Positions 28,362 to 37,132 of a stretch of DNA of 64,000 nt are shown here, in pieces. Numbering within the stretch: position 1 is the stretch's first letter; each line of letters opens with the position of its first letter. The stretch covers positions 82,488 through 146,487 of the forward strand of contig JBGCGJ010000015.1 of the NCBI GenBank assembly GCA_045110675.1, read 5' to 3'. Under the pieces are notes generated by a model, which did no database searches, had not been told where the DNA came from, and saw only the letters and a program-made list of their open reading frames with translations. A program made the translations under genes and the position numbers. The stretch comes from JBALVT01 sp045110675. GTDB taxonomy: Bacteria; Pseudomonadota; Gammaproteobacteria; Pseudomonadales; Halieaceae.

Positions 28362-30608
28362 ATGGTTCAGGTACGAAAACAATCTTACTTCAACGATTCG
28401 GGCGGCATCGACCTGAAAAGTTGGCTGGAACAACTGCCGGTGTCCCTGGAGGGAGCAGATCGTTCACACCTGCTCGATGCCTGTCACTTAGCTCGAGATG
28501 TAAGAAACACACCCGGCTTGGATTTACCCGACTGGTCCACACAATCAGATTGCTTTATTGCCGGGCTCGATATGGCTCAAATCCTCGCTGACCTCCACGT
28601 GGGGATAGACGCTCTTGTAGCGGGGCTGCTCTATCGTTCTGTGCGCGAAGACAAACTCACTTTAGAGCAGGTGAGAGAGAACTTTGGAGATGAGGCCGCC
28701 ACCCTGATCCAGGGTGTTTTGAGAATGGCGGCTATCAGCGACTTTCAATACCAGAGTGAATCCCCCGTGCTTGGGCAGGCCTCCGGGCAAAAAGATAACA
28801 TCCGGAAAATGTTGATTTCTCTGGTAGACGATGTCCGAGTGGCTCTCATTAAACTGGCGGAGCGAAGCTGTGCGATTCGCGCTGTGAAGGACGACGAGCA
28901 GCGTCGTCGGGGCGTCGCACAGGAAGTATTTGATGTCTATGCACCGTTGGCCCACCGACTTGGGATTGGGCACCTGAAATGGGAGCTCGAAGATCTGTCA
29001 TTTCGTTATATCTACACCGACGCCTACCGAAAAATAGCGCGTCTGTTGGATAGCAAACGACTTGAGCGCGACGAGTTTATTGCCCGGGTGCAAGAGGAGT
29101 TATATCGCGCCTTGCGAAATGCAGGCCTGGAAGTAGAAATTACGGGCCGCTCCAAACATATCTATAGTATCTGGCGAAAAATGCAGCGTAAGGGCATTGG
29201 GTTTTCTCAGGTGTACGATATTCGAGCGGTGCGCATTTTGGTTCCCGAAGTGAAGGACTGCTACGCGACCCTGGGTATGGTTCACGGCCTGTGGCGCAAC
29301 ATTCCCAATGAATTTGATGACTACATCGCCAACCCCAAGGAAAACGGATACCGTTCCCTGCATACCGCTGTGATAGGCCCTGAGGGTAAAGTACTGGAGA
29401 TTCAAATTCGTACACATCAGATGGATGATGAGGCGGAACTTGGGGTTTGCGCTCACTGGCGGTACAAAGACGCAGATAAAGAAAGCCGCATGGCGAGCAC
29501 TTATGAGGAGAAAATAGCCTGGTTAAGGCAAGTACTGGACTGGCACGAGGAAACCGGGGATGCCGATTCGGTGGTTGAACAATTCAGTTTCGATGTCGCC
29601 CAGGATCGGGTGTACGTTTTTACCCCTAATGGCGATGTGGTCAACCTGGCGCAGGGTGCTACTCCTTTGGATTTTGCCTATCATGTTCATACCGAAGTTG
29701 GACATCGCTGCCGTGGTGCGAAGGTAAACGGTTCCATTGTTCCCCTGACCTATGCACTGAAAACCGGTGAGCAGGTTGAGGTGCTCACCAGCGCCCAGGG
29801 TGTTCCGCGCCGTGATTGGTTGCAATCCAGTTTGGGTTATCTCAGAACATCGAGAGCCAGAGCCAAAGTGCAACATTGGTTCAAGGCCCAGGCCAGAGAA
29901 GATAATGTCGACGCGGGCCGACATTTGTTGGAGCGGGAATTCAAACGCTTGGCCCTGACCAGTGTTGATTACCAGCGTATTGCCAAGAAGCTACAGCAAA
30001 CGACGGTGGATGATATGTACGCGGCGGTGGGCTCTGGAGACATCTCGTCTGCGGCAGTGTTGAACGTTGCACAGGGGTTGGTCGAGAGTCGGCATGGACC
30101 ACAGCTAAAACTGGCAAAATCCGGAAGTAACTCCTACCGTGGCCAGGTTCAGGTGCATGGTGTGGGCAATTTGCTCACCTACCTCGCTGGCTGTTGTAAG
30201 CCGCTGCCAGGCGATGGCATTACTGGTTTTATTACCAAGGGCCGTGGGGTCAGTGTCCATCGAAACGATTGTGGCCGAGTGATGAAACTGCAAGAGCATT
30301 CCCAGGATCGAATCGTAGCGGTCGAGTGGGGTCCGAAAGCGCCGAAGGATAACTTTGAAGTTGATGTAGCCATTGAAGCCTACGATCGCCAGGGCTTGTT
30401 GAGAGATATTACTGAGTTGTTTGCCAATGCCCGCATCAATGTTCTCTCTATCAATACGCAAACCAATCAGAAACGTCATACAGCGACGATGCGTCTGCGA
30501 GTGGAGGTACCCAATCTCAGCGCCTTGTCGCGATTGTTGGAGCGCCTGAATCGTCTTAACAACGTGGTATCGGCGGTTCGTTTGATGGATGAGAGTCGTC
30601 TGAAATGA
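28362..30608 (+). CDS. relA: GTP pyrophosphokinase RelA
   Basis: 748 residues. The N-terminal HD hydrolase domain is degenerate: the segment equivalent to LLHDVVED reads LLYRSVRE, losing the metal-binding HD pair, so this is the synthetase-only RelA rather than SpoT. The synthetase domain (GIGFSQVYDIRAVRILV, ~285; GYRSLHTAVIGPEG, ~328), TGS domain (VYVFTPNGDVVNLAQG, ~420), a zinc-finger segment with GCCKPLPGDGI (~612) and a C-terminal ACT domain are intact. It makes (p)ppGpp on stalled ribosomes. Confidence 0.95.
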   Translation: MVQVRKQSYFNDSGGIDLKSWLEQLPVSLEGADRSHLLDACHLARDVRNTPGLDLPDWSTQSDCFIAGLDMAQILADLHVGIDALVAGLLYRSVREDKLTLEQVRENFGDEAATLIQGVLRMAAISDFQYQSESPVLGQASGQKDNIRKMLISLVDDVRVALIKLAERSCAIRAVKDDEQRRRGVAQEVFDVYAPLAHRLGIGHLKWELEDLSFRYIYTDAYRKIARLLDSKRLERDEFIARVQEELYRALRNAGLEVEITGRSKHIYSIWRKMQRKGIGFSQVYDIRAVRILVPEVKDCYATLGMVHGLWRNIPNEFDDYIANPKENGYRSLHTAVIGPEGKVLEIQIRTHQMDDEAELGVCAHWRYKDADKESRMASTYEEKIAWLRQVLDWHEETGDADSVVEQFSFDVAQDRVYVFTPNGDVVNLAQGATPLDFAYHVHTEVGHRCRGAKVNGSIVPLTYALKTGEQVEVLTSAQGVPRRDWLQSSLGYLRTSRARAKVQHWFKAQAREDNVDAGRHLLEREFKRLALTSVDYQRIAKKLQQTTVDDMYAAVGSGDISSAAVLNVAQGLVESRHGPQLKLAKSGSNSYRGQVQVHGVGNLLTYLAGCCKPLPGDGITGFITKGRGVSVHRNDCGRVMKLQEHSQDRIVAVEWGPKAPKDNFEVDVAIEAYDRQGLLRDITELFANARINVLSINTQTNQKRHTATMRLRVEVPNLSALSRLLERLNRLNNVVSAVRLMDESRLK

Positions 30609-31432
30609 CGCTTTCAACACCGCGTTTCACCACCGTCGATTTGCTGCGAGTCATGGAGCGTCTTCGAGACCCGGAATCCGGGTGTCCCTGGGATGTGGCG
30701 CAGACCTTTGAAACCATTGTCCCGTCAACGCTCGAAGAGTGCTACGAGCTGGCCGCTGCCATTGAAAACAGAGATTACCAGCATGTCGCTGAAGAGCTGG
30801 GTGATGTGCTGTTTCAAGTGGTTTTTTATGCTCAGCTAGGATCCGAGGAACAGCTTTTCTCCTTTGATGATGTTGTTCACACCTTGGTCGAAAAATTGTT
30901 ACGCCGGCACCCGCATGTTTTCAACAACGGCGATATCGAAGGGGTTGTTTCCCAGTCGTCCTCGGTTGAGCAGGTTGCACACAGCTGGGAGGCGATCAAA
31001 CAGGATGAGCGCAATGCAAAACAACTAACAGGCCTGTTGGAGGACGTACCTCGCGCTCTCCCGGCCCTTCCGCGAGCGCAAAAGCTTCAAAAACGCGCAG
31101 CGGCCGTTGGTTTTGATTGGGATAGCCCCAGCCAAGTCTTTGACAAGTTGCAAGAAGAGTTGAGCGAGTTAAGCGCAGCAGTATCGGCCGGTTCTGTTGA
31201 TTCTATTGAGGACGAAATGGGGGATGTGCTATTCACCTGCGTCAATCTTGCTCGACATTTGAAGATCGATGCGGAAACCAGCTTGCGACGCTCGTCAAGC
31301 AAGTTCGAATCTCGCTTTCGGGCGATGGAATCCATGGCCGATGAGCGCGAAATGACCCTTCATTCAATGAATGCGATCTCTCTTGAGGACCTGTGGATGG
31401 AGGTCAAGCAGCGCTTTGAAGCACGCGACTAG
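30605..31432 (+). CDS. mazG: Nucleoside triphosphate pyrophosphohydrolase MazG
   Basis: 275 residues with two MazG domains. The first has CPWDVAQTFETIVPSTLEECYEL (~27-48) and EELGDVLFQVVFYAQL (~65); the second has LQEELSELSAAV and DEMGDVLFTCVNLARH (~205), giving the EExxE/ExxD metal site twice. It hydrolyses NTPs, and in E. coli it influences ppGpp, consistent with its four-base overlap (ATGA) with relA. Confidence 0.94.
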   Translation: MTLSTPRFTTVDLLRVMERLRDPESGCPWDVAQTFETIVPSTLEECYELAAAIENRDYQHVAEELGDVLFQVVFYAQLGSEEQLFSFDDVVHTLVEKLLRRHPHVFNNGDIEGVVSQSSSVEQVAHSWEAIKQDERNAKQLTGLLEDVPRALPALPRAQKLQKRAAAVGFDWDSPSQVFDKLQEELSELSAAVSAGSVDSIEDEMGDVLFTCVNLARHLKIDAETSLRRSSSKFESRFRAMESMADEREMTLHSMNAISLEDLWMEVKQRFEARD

Positions 31433-31552
31433 GGGTTGAACAATTTCTACACGCTGTGTATCGTTACGGCCCTCCAAAAGCCCGTTAATACAGACAAACT
31501 TACCGGCGATGCTGTCCATCGCTTTTCTTAGAATTCATGAGGATATTTCCTG

Positions 31553-32197
31553 ATGCGATTGATTTTATTGGGTGCTCCCGGCGCCGGCAAAGGCACCCAG
31601 GCACAATACATAGTTGAAAAGTATGGCATTCCGCAGATTTCCACCGGAGACATGCTGAGAGCGGCTGTAAAAGCTCAAACCGAGTTAGGTATAAAGGCGA
31701 AGGAAGTTATGGACGCCGGTGGTCTGGTATCTGATGAGATAATCATTGGCTTGGTCAAAGAGCGCATTGCGGAGGATGATTGTAAGGACGGTTTTTTGTT
31801 TGATGGTTTTCCAAGGACGATTCCTCAAGCACAGGCAATGGTCACTGCGGGTGTTCACATCGATCACGTTGTTGAGATTGCGGTTGATGATGATGAAATT
31901 GTCAGTCGATTGAGTGGTAGAAGAGTTCACCCTGGATCGGGACGAATTTATCATGTCATTCACAACGCGCCCAAGCAAGAAGGGCTCGACGATGAAACTG
32001 GTGAAGAGTTGGTTCAACGCGAAGATGATCTTGAAGAAACCGTACGAAAACGATTGCAAGTTTACAGTTCGCAAACGCTTCCTCTAATCGATTTTTACCA
32101 GACCATGGGTGGTGACAATGCACCTGTTTATCATCGCGTTGAAGGTGTTGGCACGATGGAAAGTATTCGCGACAAAGTTTTTTCTTCTCTGGGTTAG
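31553..32197 (+). CDS. adk: Adenylate kinase
   Basis: 214 residues. P-loop GAPGAGKGTQ (~7-16), AMP-binding STGDMLRAAV (~30), FDGFPRTIPQAQAM (~81-94), and the LID region starting GRRVHPGSGRIYH (~123). It interconverts ATP, ADP and AMP. A clear rho-independent terminator follows, so it ends its own transcript. Confidence 0.97.
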   Translation: MRLILLGAPGAGKGTQAQYIVEKYGIPQISTGDMLRAAVKAQTELGIKAKEVMDAGGLVSDEIIIGLVKERIAEDDCKDGFLFDGFPRTIPQAQAMVTAGVHIDHVVEIAVDDDEIVSRLSGRRVHPGSGRIYHVIHNAPKQEGLDDETGEELVQREDDLEETVRKRLQVYSSQTLPLIDFYQTMGGDNAPVYHRVEGVGTMESIRDKVFSSLG

Positions 32198-32214
32198 AAA
32201 ATGCTAAAATTGTG

Positions 32215-32241
32215 AAAAAGGGAGCTTAGCTCCCTTTTTTT
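32215..32241 (+). terminator. Rho-independent terminator of adk
   Basis: GGGAGC and GCTCCC separated by TTA form a short hairpin preceded by A-rich sequence and followed by a run of seven T. It starts about 20 bp after the adk stop. The A and T tracts could extend the stem. Confidence 0.9.
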
Positions 32242-32550
32242 ATGTTTTTATGAAAAATGCACAAAAAATTTTTTCTTAAAAAAATTCCATTTTTTTTTGA
32301 TAAATTACTTAAAAAGCATAACTGATTTTAGTTTTGAATAATCGTTACGTTAGTTTAACCCTATAAAAATAGTATATTTTCTGATCTGCTATACTTCTTT
32401 CGTATCGTGAACCGCTGAAAGTCTGCTTTCAGCCCACGCTAATCGTTGTTTTTCGCAAAATTTTGTCGCGGTTCAGCGTATTGTGCCGTCATAAAATAGT
32501 TGTTACTTTTGAACTGTAAAACCCAAATAACAACCGTGGAGAACGGCGAA
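32242..32550. other. AT-rich non-coding leader of the histone-like gene
   Basis: About 300 bp with no supportable gene. The first part (32242-32400) consists of long A and T runs and is far more AT-rich than the neighbours. Such bent, AT-rich DNA suits a promoter upstream element or nucleoid-protein binding. A perfect 8-bp inverted repeat at 32414-32433 lies within it. A ribosome-binding site (GTGGAGAACGGCGAA) precedes the ATG at 32551. Confidence 0.6.
32414..32433. repeat. Perfect inverted repeat upstream of the histone-like gene
   Basis: GCTGAAAG - TCTG - CTTTCAGC: eight perfect pairs with a four-base loop, about 120 bp before the start codon. No T tract follows, so it is not an ordinary terminator. 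It could be an operator or a structure in the 5' leader of the mRNA. Confidence 0.55.
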
Positions 32551-33462
32551 ATGGCAACTGCTAAGAAGAAAGCGACAACCAAACCCAGGAAGGCTACAAG
32601 AAAAACTGCAGCCAAAAAATCAACCCGCAAAGCACCGGCGAAGAAAGCAGCTCCAAAAGTTGTAGCTATTTCTCCTGCGGTGGGAAAAGCAACTGAGGTT
32701 CTCGCAAAAATTCAAAAGTCGATTACCGCGGAGAAAAAAGCAGTTGCAGCTGCTCGCAAAAAAGTTGTTGCGGCTCGCAACAAAGCGAAAAGACAATCGA
32801 CGGCAGCCAACAAGCGTGCGGTTAAGTCTGCATCGACAGCCTCATCGCGTGCTTCTGCAAGATTGAAAGCTTTGCGAGAACGCGCAGCGAATGCGAAAGC
32901 GCGTTTGAACGATGTAACAACCAAGGCTAAAGCAAAAGCCGCCGAAATGGCCGCAAAAGAGAAGTTAGCCGCCGCGAAAGCGGAAGCAGCCGCCAAGGCT
33001 GAAGCCGATAAGGCAGCAGCACTGGCCAAGTACGCAGCTAAGTGGTCGAAAGCTCGTGCGAAAGCCGACGCTAAGAAACTTGCCGCTGCAGAAAAGAAAC
33101 TCGCAGCCCAGTTGAAAGCAGCAGCGAAAAAAGTGGCCGCCAAAGCCAAAGCCGCTGAGAAGAAAGCAGCAGCAGCCGCTAAAAAAGCAGCCGCCAAAGC
33201 TAAATTAAAGTCTAAAGCTAAACCGAAGGCCAAAGCGAAGCCAAAGGCCAAAGCGAAGCCAAAGGCCAAAGCAAAGCCAAAAGCTAAAGCGAAGCCAAAG
33301 GCCAAAGCAAAGCCAAAAGCTAAAGCGAAGCCAAAGGCCAAAGCAAAGCCAAAGGCCAAAGCAAAGCCAAAGGCCAAAGCAAAGCCAAAAGCTAAAGCAA
33401 AGCCAAAAGCTAAGGCGAAGGCAAAAGCTAGAGCAAAGCCAAGGGCTAAAGCGAAAAGATAG
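32551..33462 (+). CDS. Histone H1-like, lysine/alanine-rich DNA-binding protein (AlgP-like)
   Basis: 303 residues from ATG 32551, which has a good ribosome-binding site. Composition is dominated by Lys and Ala with some Pro; hydrophobic residues are rare apart from a short stretch (PKVVAISPAVGKATEVLAKIQ, ~34-54). The middle (~55-220) is a predicted long helical, AKAKA-type basic region, and the tail is a run of KPKAKA hexapeptides. This resembles eukaryotic histone H1 tails and Pseudomonas AlgP/AlgR3. It is likely to bind and condense DNA. It sits between adk and mobA, with its own AT-rich promoter region and a terminator, so it is probably a separate and strongly controlled unit. Confidence 0.85.
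   Translation: MATAKKKATTKPRKATRKTAAKKSTRKAPAKKAAPKVVAISPAVGKATEVLAKIQKSITAEKKAVAAARKKVVAARNKAKRQSTAANKRAVKSASTASSRASARLKALRERAANAKARLNDVTTKAKAKAAEMAAKEKLAAAKAEAAAKAEADKAAALAKYAAKWSKARAKADAKKLAAAEKKLAAQLKAAAKKVAAKAKAAEKKAAAAAKKAAAKAKLKSKAKPKAKAKPKAKAKPKAKAKPKAKAKPKAKAKPKAKAKPKAKAKPKAKAKPKAKAKPKAKAKPKAKAKAKARAKPRAKAKR
33223..33420 (+). repeat. Eleven tandem 18-bp coding repeats (KPKAKA tail)
   Basis: Eleven consecutive 18-bp units each encode Pro-Lys-Ala-Lys-Ala-Lys. Units alternate between CCAAAGGCCAAAGC-type and CCAAAAGCTAAAGC-type spellings, so the DNA varies by synonymous changes while the peptide stays constant. Such arrays usually vary in copy number by slippage or recombination. Confidence 0.95.
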
Positions 33463-33490
33463 ATTCAATTAGTTCTTTGTGTAATAAGAA

Positions 33491-33522
33491 AACCCGTTGA
33501 AATTACTTCGACGGGTTTTTTT
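33491..33522 (+). terminator. Rho-independent terminator of the histone-like gene
   Basis: AACCCGT pairs with ACGGGTT, with an inner GAA/TTC helix around the loop, followed by a T run. It begins about 29 bp after the stop codon. The hairpin could also serve the convergent mobA, whose stop is at 33538. Confidence 0.88.
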
Positions 33523-33537
33523 CTGGAAAATTTTTAT

Positions 33538-34131
33538 CTAGGTCTGGCCTGGGGAAACTTCGTGCATAGTATTGAAGTTGTGAAATGCATCTGGCTGATC
33601 GGAGAAATCTACCCTGGCATTGGGGTGTTGCGCAATCCAGTGACGCACAGCCCTGTGACCCTCTTCGAGATAACTGCCCAGTGATGGGAAAAGCGAGCGG
33701 TGTATTGCGCAGGACAAATATTGGTCGCGTTTTCCATCGTTGGCGTACGCAAGCAGTGTCGGCTCGGCACCACCAACCGTAATAGCATCTCCCAGGCGAG
33801 TGACGAGGTCTAGAGGTATCAACGGAGTGTCACAGGCTACGACGATGAGAATATTGTTCACCACATACTCCATTGCCGCTTCGATCCCCGCCAGCGGGCC
33901 TTGGAAGTCCAGGTATTTATCCTGAACCTGTCGGTCCCCTATTTCGGTATAGGCAGGTATGTTTCTATTGCAACTTACAATGAGCTGGTCGATTTGTGGA
34001 TCGAGTCTTTCCGCGACGTGTTCGATTAACCGTTTGCCACGCCAGGGGAGTAAACCCTTGTCTTGTCCCTGAACTCTCCGGCCAGCGCCACCAGCAAGAA
34101 TGAGTCCTGTAATGTTGTTTTCTTTTGTCAT
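33538..34131 (-). CDS. mobA: Molybdenum cofactor guanylyltransferase
   Basis: 197 residues. LILAGGAGRRVQGQDKGLL (~10-28) is the nucleotide-binding loop with its Lys; GPLAGIEAAMEYV (~78) and VACDTPLIPLDLV (~97) hold the metal-binding Asp. It attaches GMP to molybdopterin to form MGD for DMSO-reductase-type enzymes. Convergent with the histone-like gene. It implies molybdoenzymes elsewhere in the genome. Confidence 0.92.
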   Translation of the reverse strand: MTKENNITGLILAGGAGRRVQGQDKGLLPWRGKRLIEHVAERLDPQIDQLIVSCNRNIPAYTEIGDRQVQDKYLDFQGPLAGIEAAMEYVVNNILIVVACDTPLIPLDLVTRLGDAITVGGAEPTLLAYANDGKRDQYLSCAIHRSLFPSLGSYLEEGHRAVRHWIAQHPNARVDFSDQPDAFHNFNTMHEVSPGQT

Positions 34132-34278
34132 GATCTGACTCAGTCTGAAAGACGCAGTTTAATCTGCAATTGTATTTCTTGGTAGCCACCAGACTATGGG
34201 ATAATTAGCGCCGCCCCAAACCGAATACGACGAGGGCGATTAAGATAACAGTATTTCAGGGGCAGGTTTACAGAGGTT

Positions 34279-34989
34279 ATGGCTAACATTTTGGCAATTG
34301 ATACTTCCACGGACGCGTGCTCCGTGGCGTTGTCTGTGGAGGGACAACTGGCACAGCGACACGAAGTGGTGCCCCGCGATCACTCGGGCCGTTTGATGCC
34401 GATGTTGCAGGAGTTGTTACCTAACGGGGATTTACGAGCTGCCGGTGTCGACGCCATCGCCTATGGTGTGGGTCCAGGTTCTTTTACCGGACTTCGCATT
34501 GCAGCCAGTGCGGTTCAAGGCCTTGCATTCGCTAACAACCTTCCCGCAATTCCAGTTTCTACGCTTGCCTGTCTAGCCCAGACTGCATTCCGGCAGGCGC
34601 TGATCAGTTCGGACGGTTGCGCTCTGAGTACACTGGATGCCAGGATCAATGAGATTTACTGGGCGGTGTTCAGTTTTGACGAGGGTTTGGCACAATCCGT
34701 CACGGAACCTGCAGTGTGCCATCCGAATGACATCCATTTGGATAGCAGTGTAGGTTTTTTGAATGGCGTCGGTGGTGGACTCGCCTATTTCGAATCTTTT
34801 CCCGCAGACATTCGCGATCGCTTGAAAAGTACCGAACTTGATGTTTTACCCAATGCCATGGATCTCATACCGCTGGCTGAGGAATTATTGAGCCAGGGTC
34901 AGGTGCAATCCGCCGCAGAAGTGGCGCCCATTTATGTCCGCGACGAAATCTCCTGGAAGAAGTTGGCAGACCAAGGTAAATCCAAATGA
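34279..34989 (+). CDS. tsaB: tRNA threonylcarbamoyladenosine biosynthesis protein TsaB
   Basis: 236 residues. ILAIDTSTDACSVAL (~4-18), VPRDHSGRLMPMLQELL (~31) and YGVGPGSFTGLRIAASAVQGLA (~59-80) are TsaB signatures. It forms a complex with TsaD and TsaE for t6A37 modification. It overlaps uppP by four bases (ATGA). In Pseudomonas tsaB directly follows adk; here the histone-like gene and mobA are inserted. Confidence 0.94.
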   Translation: MANILAIDTSTDACSVALSVEGQLAQRHEVVPRDHSGRLMPMLQELLPNGDLRAAGVDAIAYGVGPGSFTGLRIAASAVQGLAFANNLPAIPVSTLACLAQTAFRQALISSDGCALSTLDARINEIYWAVFSFDEGLAQSVTEPAVCHPNDIHLDSSVGFLNGVGGGLAYFESFPADIRDRLKSTELDVLPNAMDLIPLAEELLSQGQVQSAAEVAPIYVRDEISWKKLADQGKSK

Positions 34990-35795
34990 TCGATTGGTTC
35001 CAGGCGATTGTCCTCGCCTTGCTACAGGGGCTTACCGAATTTCTGCCGATATCCAGTTCCGCGCATTTGGTCATACCATCGCTGATACTGAACTGGCCTG
35101 ATCAAGGGCTTGCATTTGATGTGGCGGTCCATGTTGGCACGCTCCTGGCGGTGGTAGGTTTTTACCGAAGCGATTTGTTGCAGATCACCTCCGCGTGGAC
35201 GTCCTCTGTCACGGGAGGGCCAGCGAGCGCCGATAGCCGCTTAGCCTGGTATATAGTCTGTGCCACGGTGCCGGCCGGGTTGATAGGTTTACTCGCGCGG
35301 GATTATATCGCTGCGGAATTTCGCTCGCTGCCGGTTATCGCCTCAACAACGCTGATTTTTGGTCTCCTGCTGGGGTTCGCAGACCGGCGCTCCTCTGCCA
35401 ATGAGAGTAGTGGTGTTACGCTATCTTTGTTAATTGCACTTCTGATCGGTGTTGCTCAGGCAATCGCATTGATACCAGGCGTGTCTCGGTCGGGTGTGAC
35501 GATAACAGCGGGTCTTCTGATGGGGTTGCCCAGGCAGGCTGCGGCGCGATTTTCGTTTTTGCTGTCGATCCCCATCATAGCCTCCGCTGGGGCTCTTAAA
35601 TCCTGGGATTTGTATCGTAGCGCCCTCGACGTAAATTGGCCCATGCTCGCCGTCGGAGTGTTGGTTTCTGGTGTTACGGCGTATCTTTGCATTGCCTGGT
35701 TTTTGAAATTACTGGATCGTGTGGGGATGATGCCATTTGTTTACTATCGTATCGTTCTGGCTCTGGGATTGTACTTGCTGTGGCTGGCTCAATGA
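34986..35795 (+). CDS. uppP: Undecaprenyl-diphosphatase
   Basis: 269 residues, polytopic membrane enzyme recycling the peptidoglycan lipid carrier. The signature LQGLTEFLPISSSAHLVI (~14-31) and the second motif IPGVSRSGVTITAGLLMGL (~160-178) carry the catalytic Glu, Ser and Arg residues. Around eight hydrophobic helices are visible. Confers bacitracin tolerance in the family. Confidence 0.96.
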   Translation: MIDWFQAIVLALLQGLTEFLPISSSAHLVIPSLILNWPDQGLAFDVAVHVGTLLAVVGFYRSDLLQITSAWTSSVTGGPASADSRLAWYIVCATVPAGLIGLLARDYIAAEFRSLPVIASTTLIFGLLLGFADRRSSANESSGVTLSLLIALLIGVAQAIALIPGVSRSGVTITAGLLMGLPRQAAARFSFLLSIPIIASAGALKSWDLYRSALDVNWPMLAVGVLVSGVTAYLCIAWFLKLLDRVGMMPFVYYRIVLALGLYLLWLAQ

Positions 35796-35799
35796 TGAA

Positions 35800-37122
35800 A
35801 TGGAAATGACAATGACTCAAACGGTTTTTAATCAGCAGCTCTGCGACTTTATCGGCCGATCCACAACGCCGTTTCACGCAGTGAGTGCAATGAAGAGTGA
35901 ACTCAGTGCGGCGGGCTTTGAGGAGCTTGACGATCAGTTAAGTTGGGACCTCAAACCCGCAGGCAAGTACTTTGTTTGCCGCAATGGCAGCTCACTGGCT
36001 GCTTTTATTGTGGGGTCCGATAGTGCGCCCATCGAAGGTATGCGGATGGTGGGAGCACATACCGATAGCCCCTGTCTAATGGTAAAGCCGGTATCAGAAA
36101 ACAACCGCAAAGATTACTTTCAACTCGGTGTTGAAGTCTATGGAGGTGCATTGCTCAACCCCTGGTTTGATCGGGACTTATCACTGGCGGGTCGAGTTAC
36201 CTTCAAATCGAAACAGGGTGAGCTGAAGAGCGAGCTCATCGATTTTCGCGATGCGATTGCGACTATTCCCAGTTTGGCGATCCACTTAGATCGAGAAGCA
36301 AACAAGCAGCGAAGTATAAATCCCCAAACCGATATTTTACCGGTGTTATGCCAGGTACCGAGTGGCGATACCCCTGATTTTCACGCGCTCTTAAAAGATC
36401 GACTGTTGCTTGAACATCCTGAATCCGACATTGACCAGGTACTGGAGTACGAACTGTGTTTTTACGATACACAGGCTCCGGCCGTTATCGGTTTGAAACG
36501 GGAATTTATCGCCTCGGCCCGCCTGGACAACTTGCTCAGCTGTTTCACCGGTTTACGTGCGCTTATAGAAAGTGATGGATCGATGAGTTCGCTGCTGGTG
36601 TGCAATGATCATGAGGAGGTGGGCAGTGTATCCGCAGCGGGAGCTCAGGGGCCGCTATTGCTATCAGTTTTGAAAAGGTTGGCGGGTTCAGAGACGGAAT
36701 ATCTCGCTTTGGCAGAGCGATCGATGATGATCTCTGCGGACAATGCCCACGGTATCCATCCGAATTACCTGGATAGGCACGATGACAACCACGGCCCAAT
36801 TCTAAACGCCGGTCCGGTCATTAAGAGAAATGCTAACCAGCGTTATGCGACAAATAGTGAAACCGCAGGGTTGTTCCGGCTGTTGGCAGCCCAAGCCGAC
36901 GTACCCGTCCAAGCCTTCGTAGTGCGCAGCGATATGGGCTGTGGCAGTACTATCGGACCGATCACAGCAGGCAGCACAGGAATTCGCACGCTTGATATTG
37001 GCGTTCCGACCTTTGCAATGCACTCTATTCGTGAGCTGGCTGGAGCTGAAGATGCCTGGAACCTGAGCCGGGTACTCAATTTGTTTTACAACCACCCCGG
37101 ACCCCTGGGCGTACAGCCGTAA
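35800..37122 (+). CDS. apeB: M18-family aminopeptidase
   Basis: About 440 residues; ATG codons at 35800, 35806 and 35812 are all possible, with no clear ribosome-binding site to decide. Zinc-ligand segments VGAHTDSPCLMVKP (~70), NDHEEVGSVSAAGAQGP (~270) and SADNAHGIHPNYLDRHDDNHGP (~315) fit peptidase family M18, and SDMGCGSTIGPITAG (~388) is characteristic. It is a cytosolic dodecameric aminopeptidase in the family. It follows uppP by only a few bases. Confidence 0.92.
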   Translation: MEMTMTQTVFNQQLCDFIGRSTTPFHAVSAMKSELSAAGFEELDDQLSWDLKPAGKYFVCRNGSSLAAFIVGSDSAPIEGMRMVGAHTDSPCLMVKPVSENNRKDYFQLGVEVYGGALLNPWFDRDLSLAGRVTFKSKQGELKSELIDFRDAIATIPSLAIHLDREANKQRSINPQTDILPVLCQVPSGDTPDFHALLKDRLLLEHPESDIDQVLEYELCFYDTQAPAVIGLKREFIASARLDNLLSCFTGLRALIESDGSMSSLLVCNDHEEVGSVSAAGAQGPLLLSVLKRLAGSETEYLALAERSMMISADNAHGIHPNYLDRHDDNHGPILNAGPVIKRNANQRYATNSETAGLFRLLAAQADVPVQAFVVRSDMGCGSTIGPITAGSTGIRTLDIGVPTFAMHSIRELAGAEDAWNLSRVLNLFYNHPGPLGVQP

Positions 37123-37132
37123 ATCAATCGCA

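Noticed and set aside
32712..33377. Long minus-strand open frame opposite the histone-like gene, rich in Ala, Phe, Gly and Leu
   Set aside because: It mirrors the 18-bp repeat array in antisense; its composition is what Lys/Ala codons give when read backwards, and no start context supports it.
33223..33420. Regular short repeats that could be taken for a CRISPR array
   Set aside because: Units are contiguous without spacers and remain in frame with the coding sequence; no cas genes nearby.
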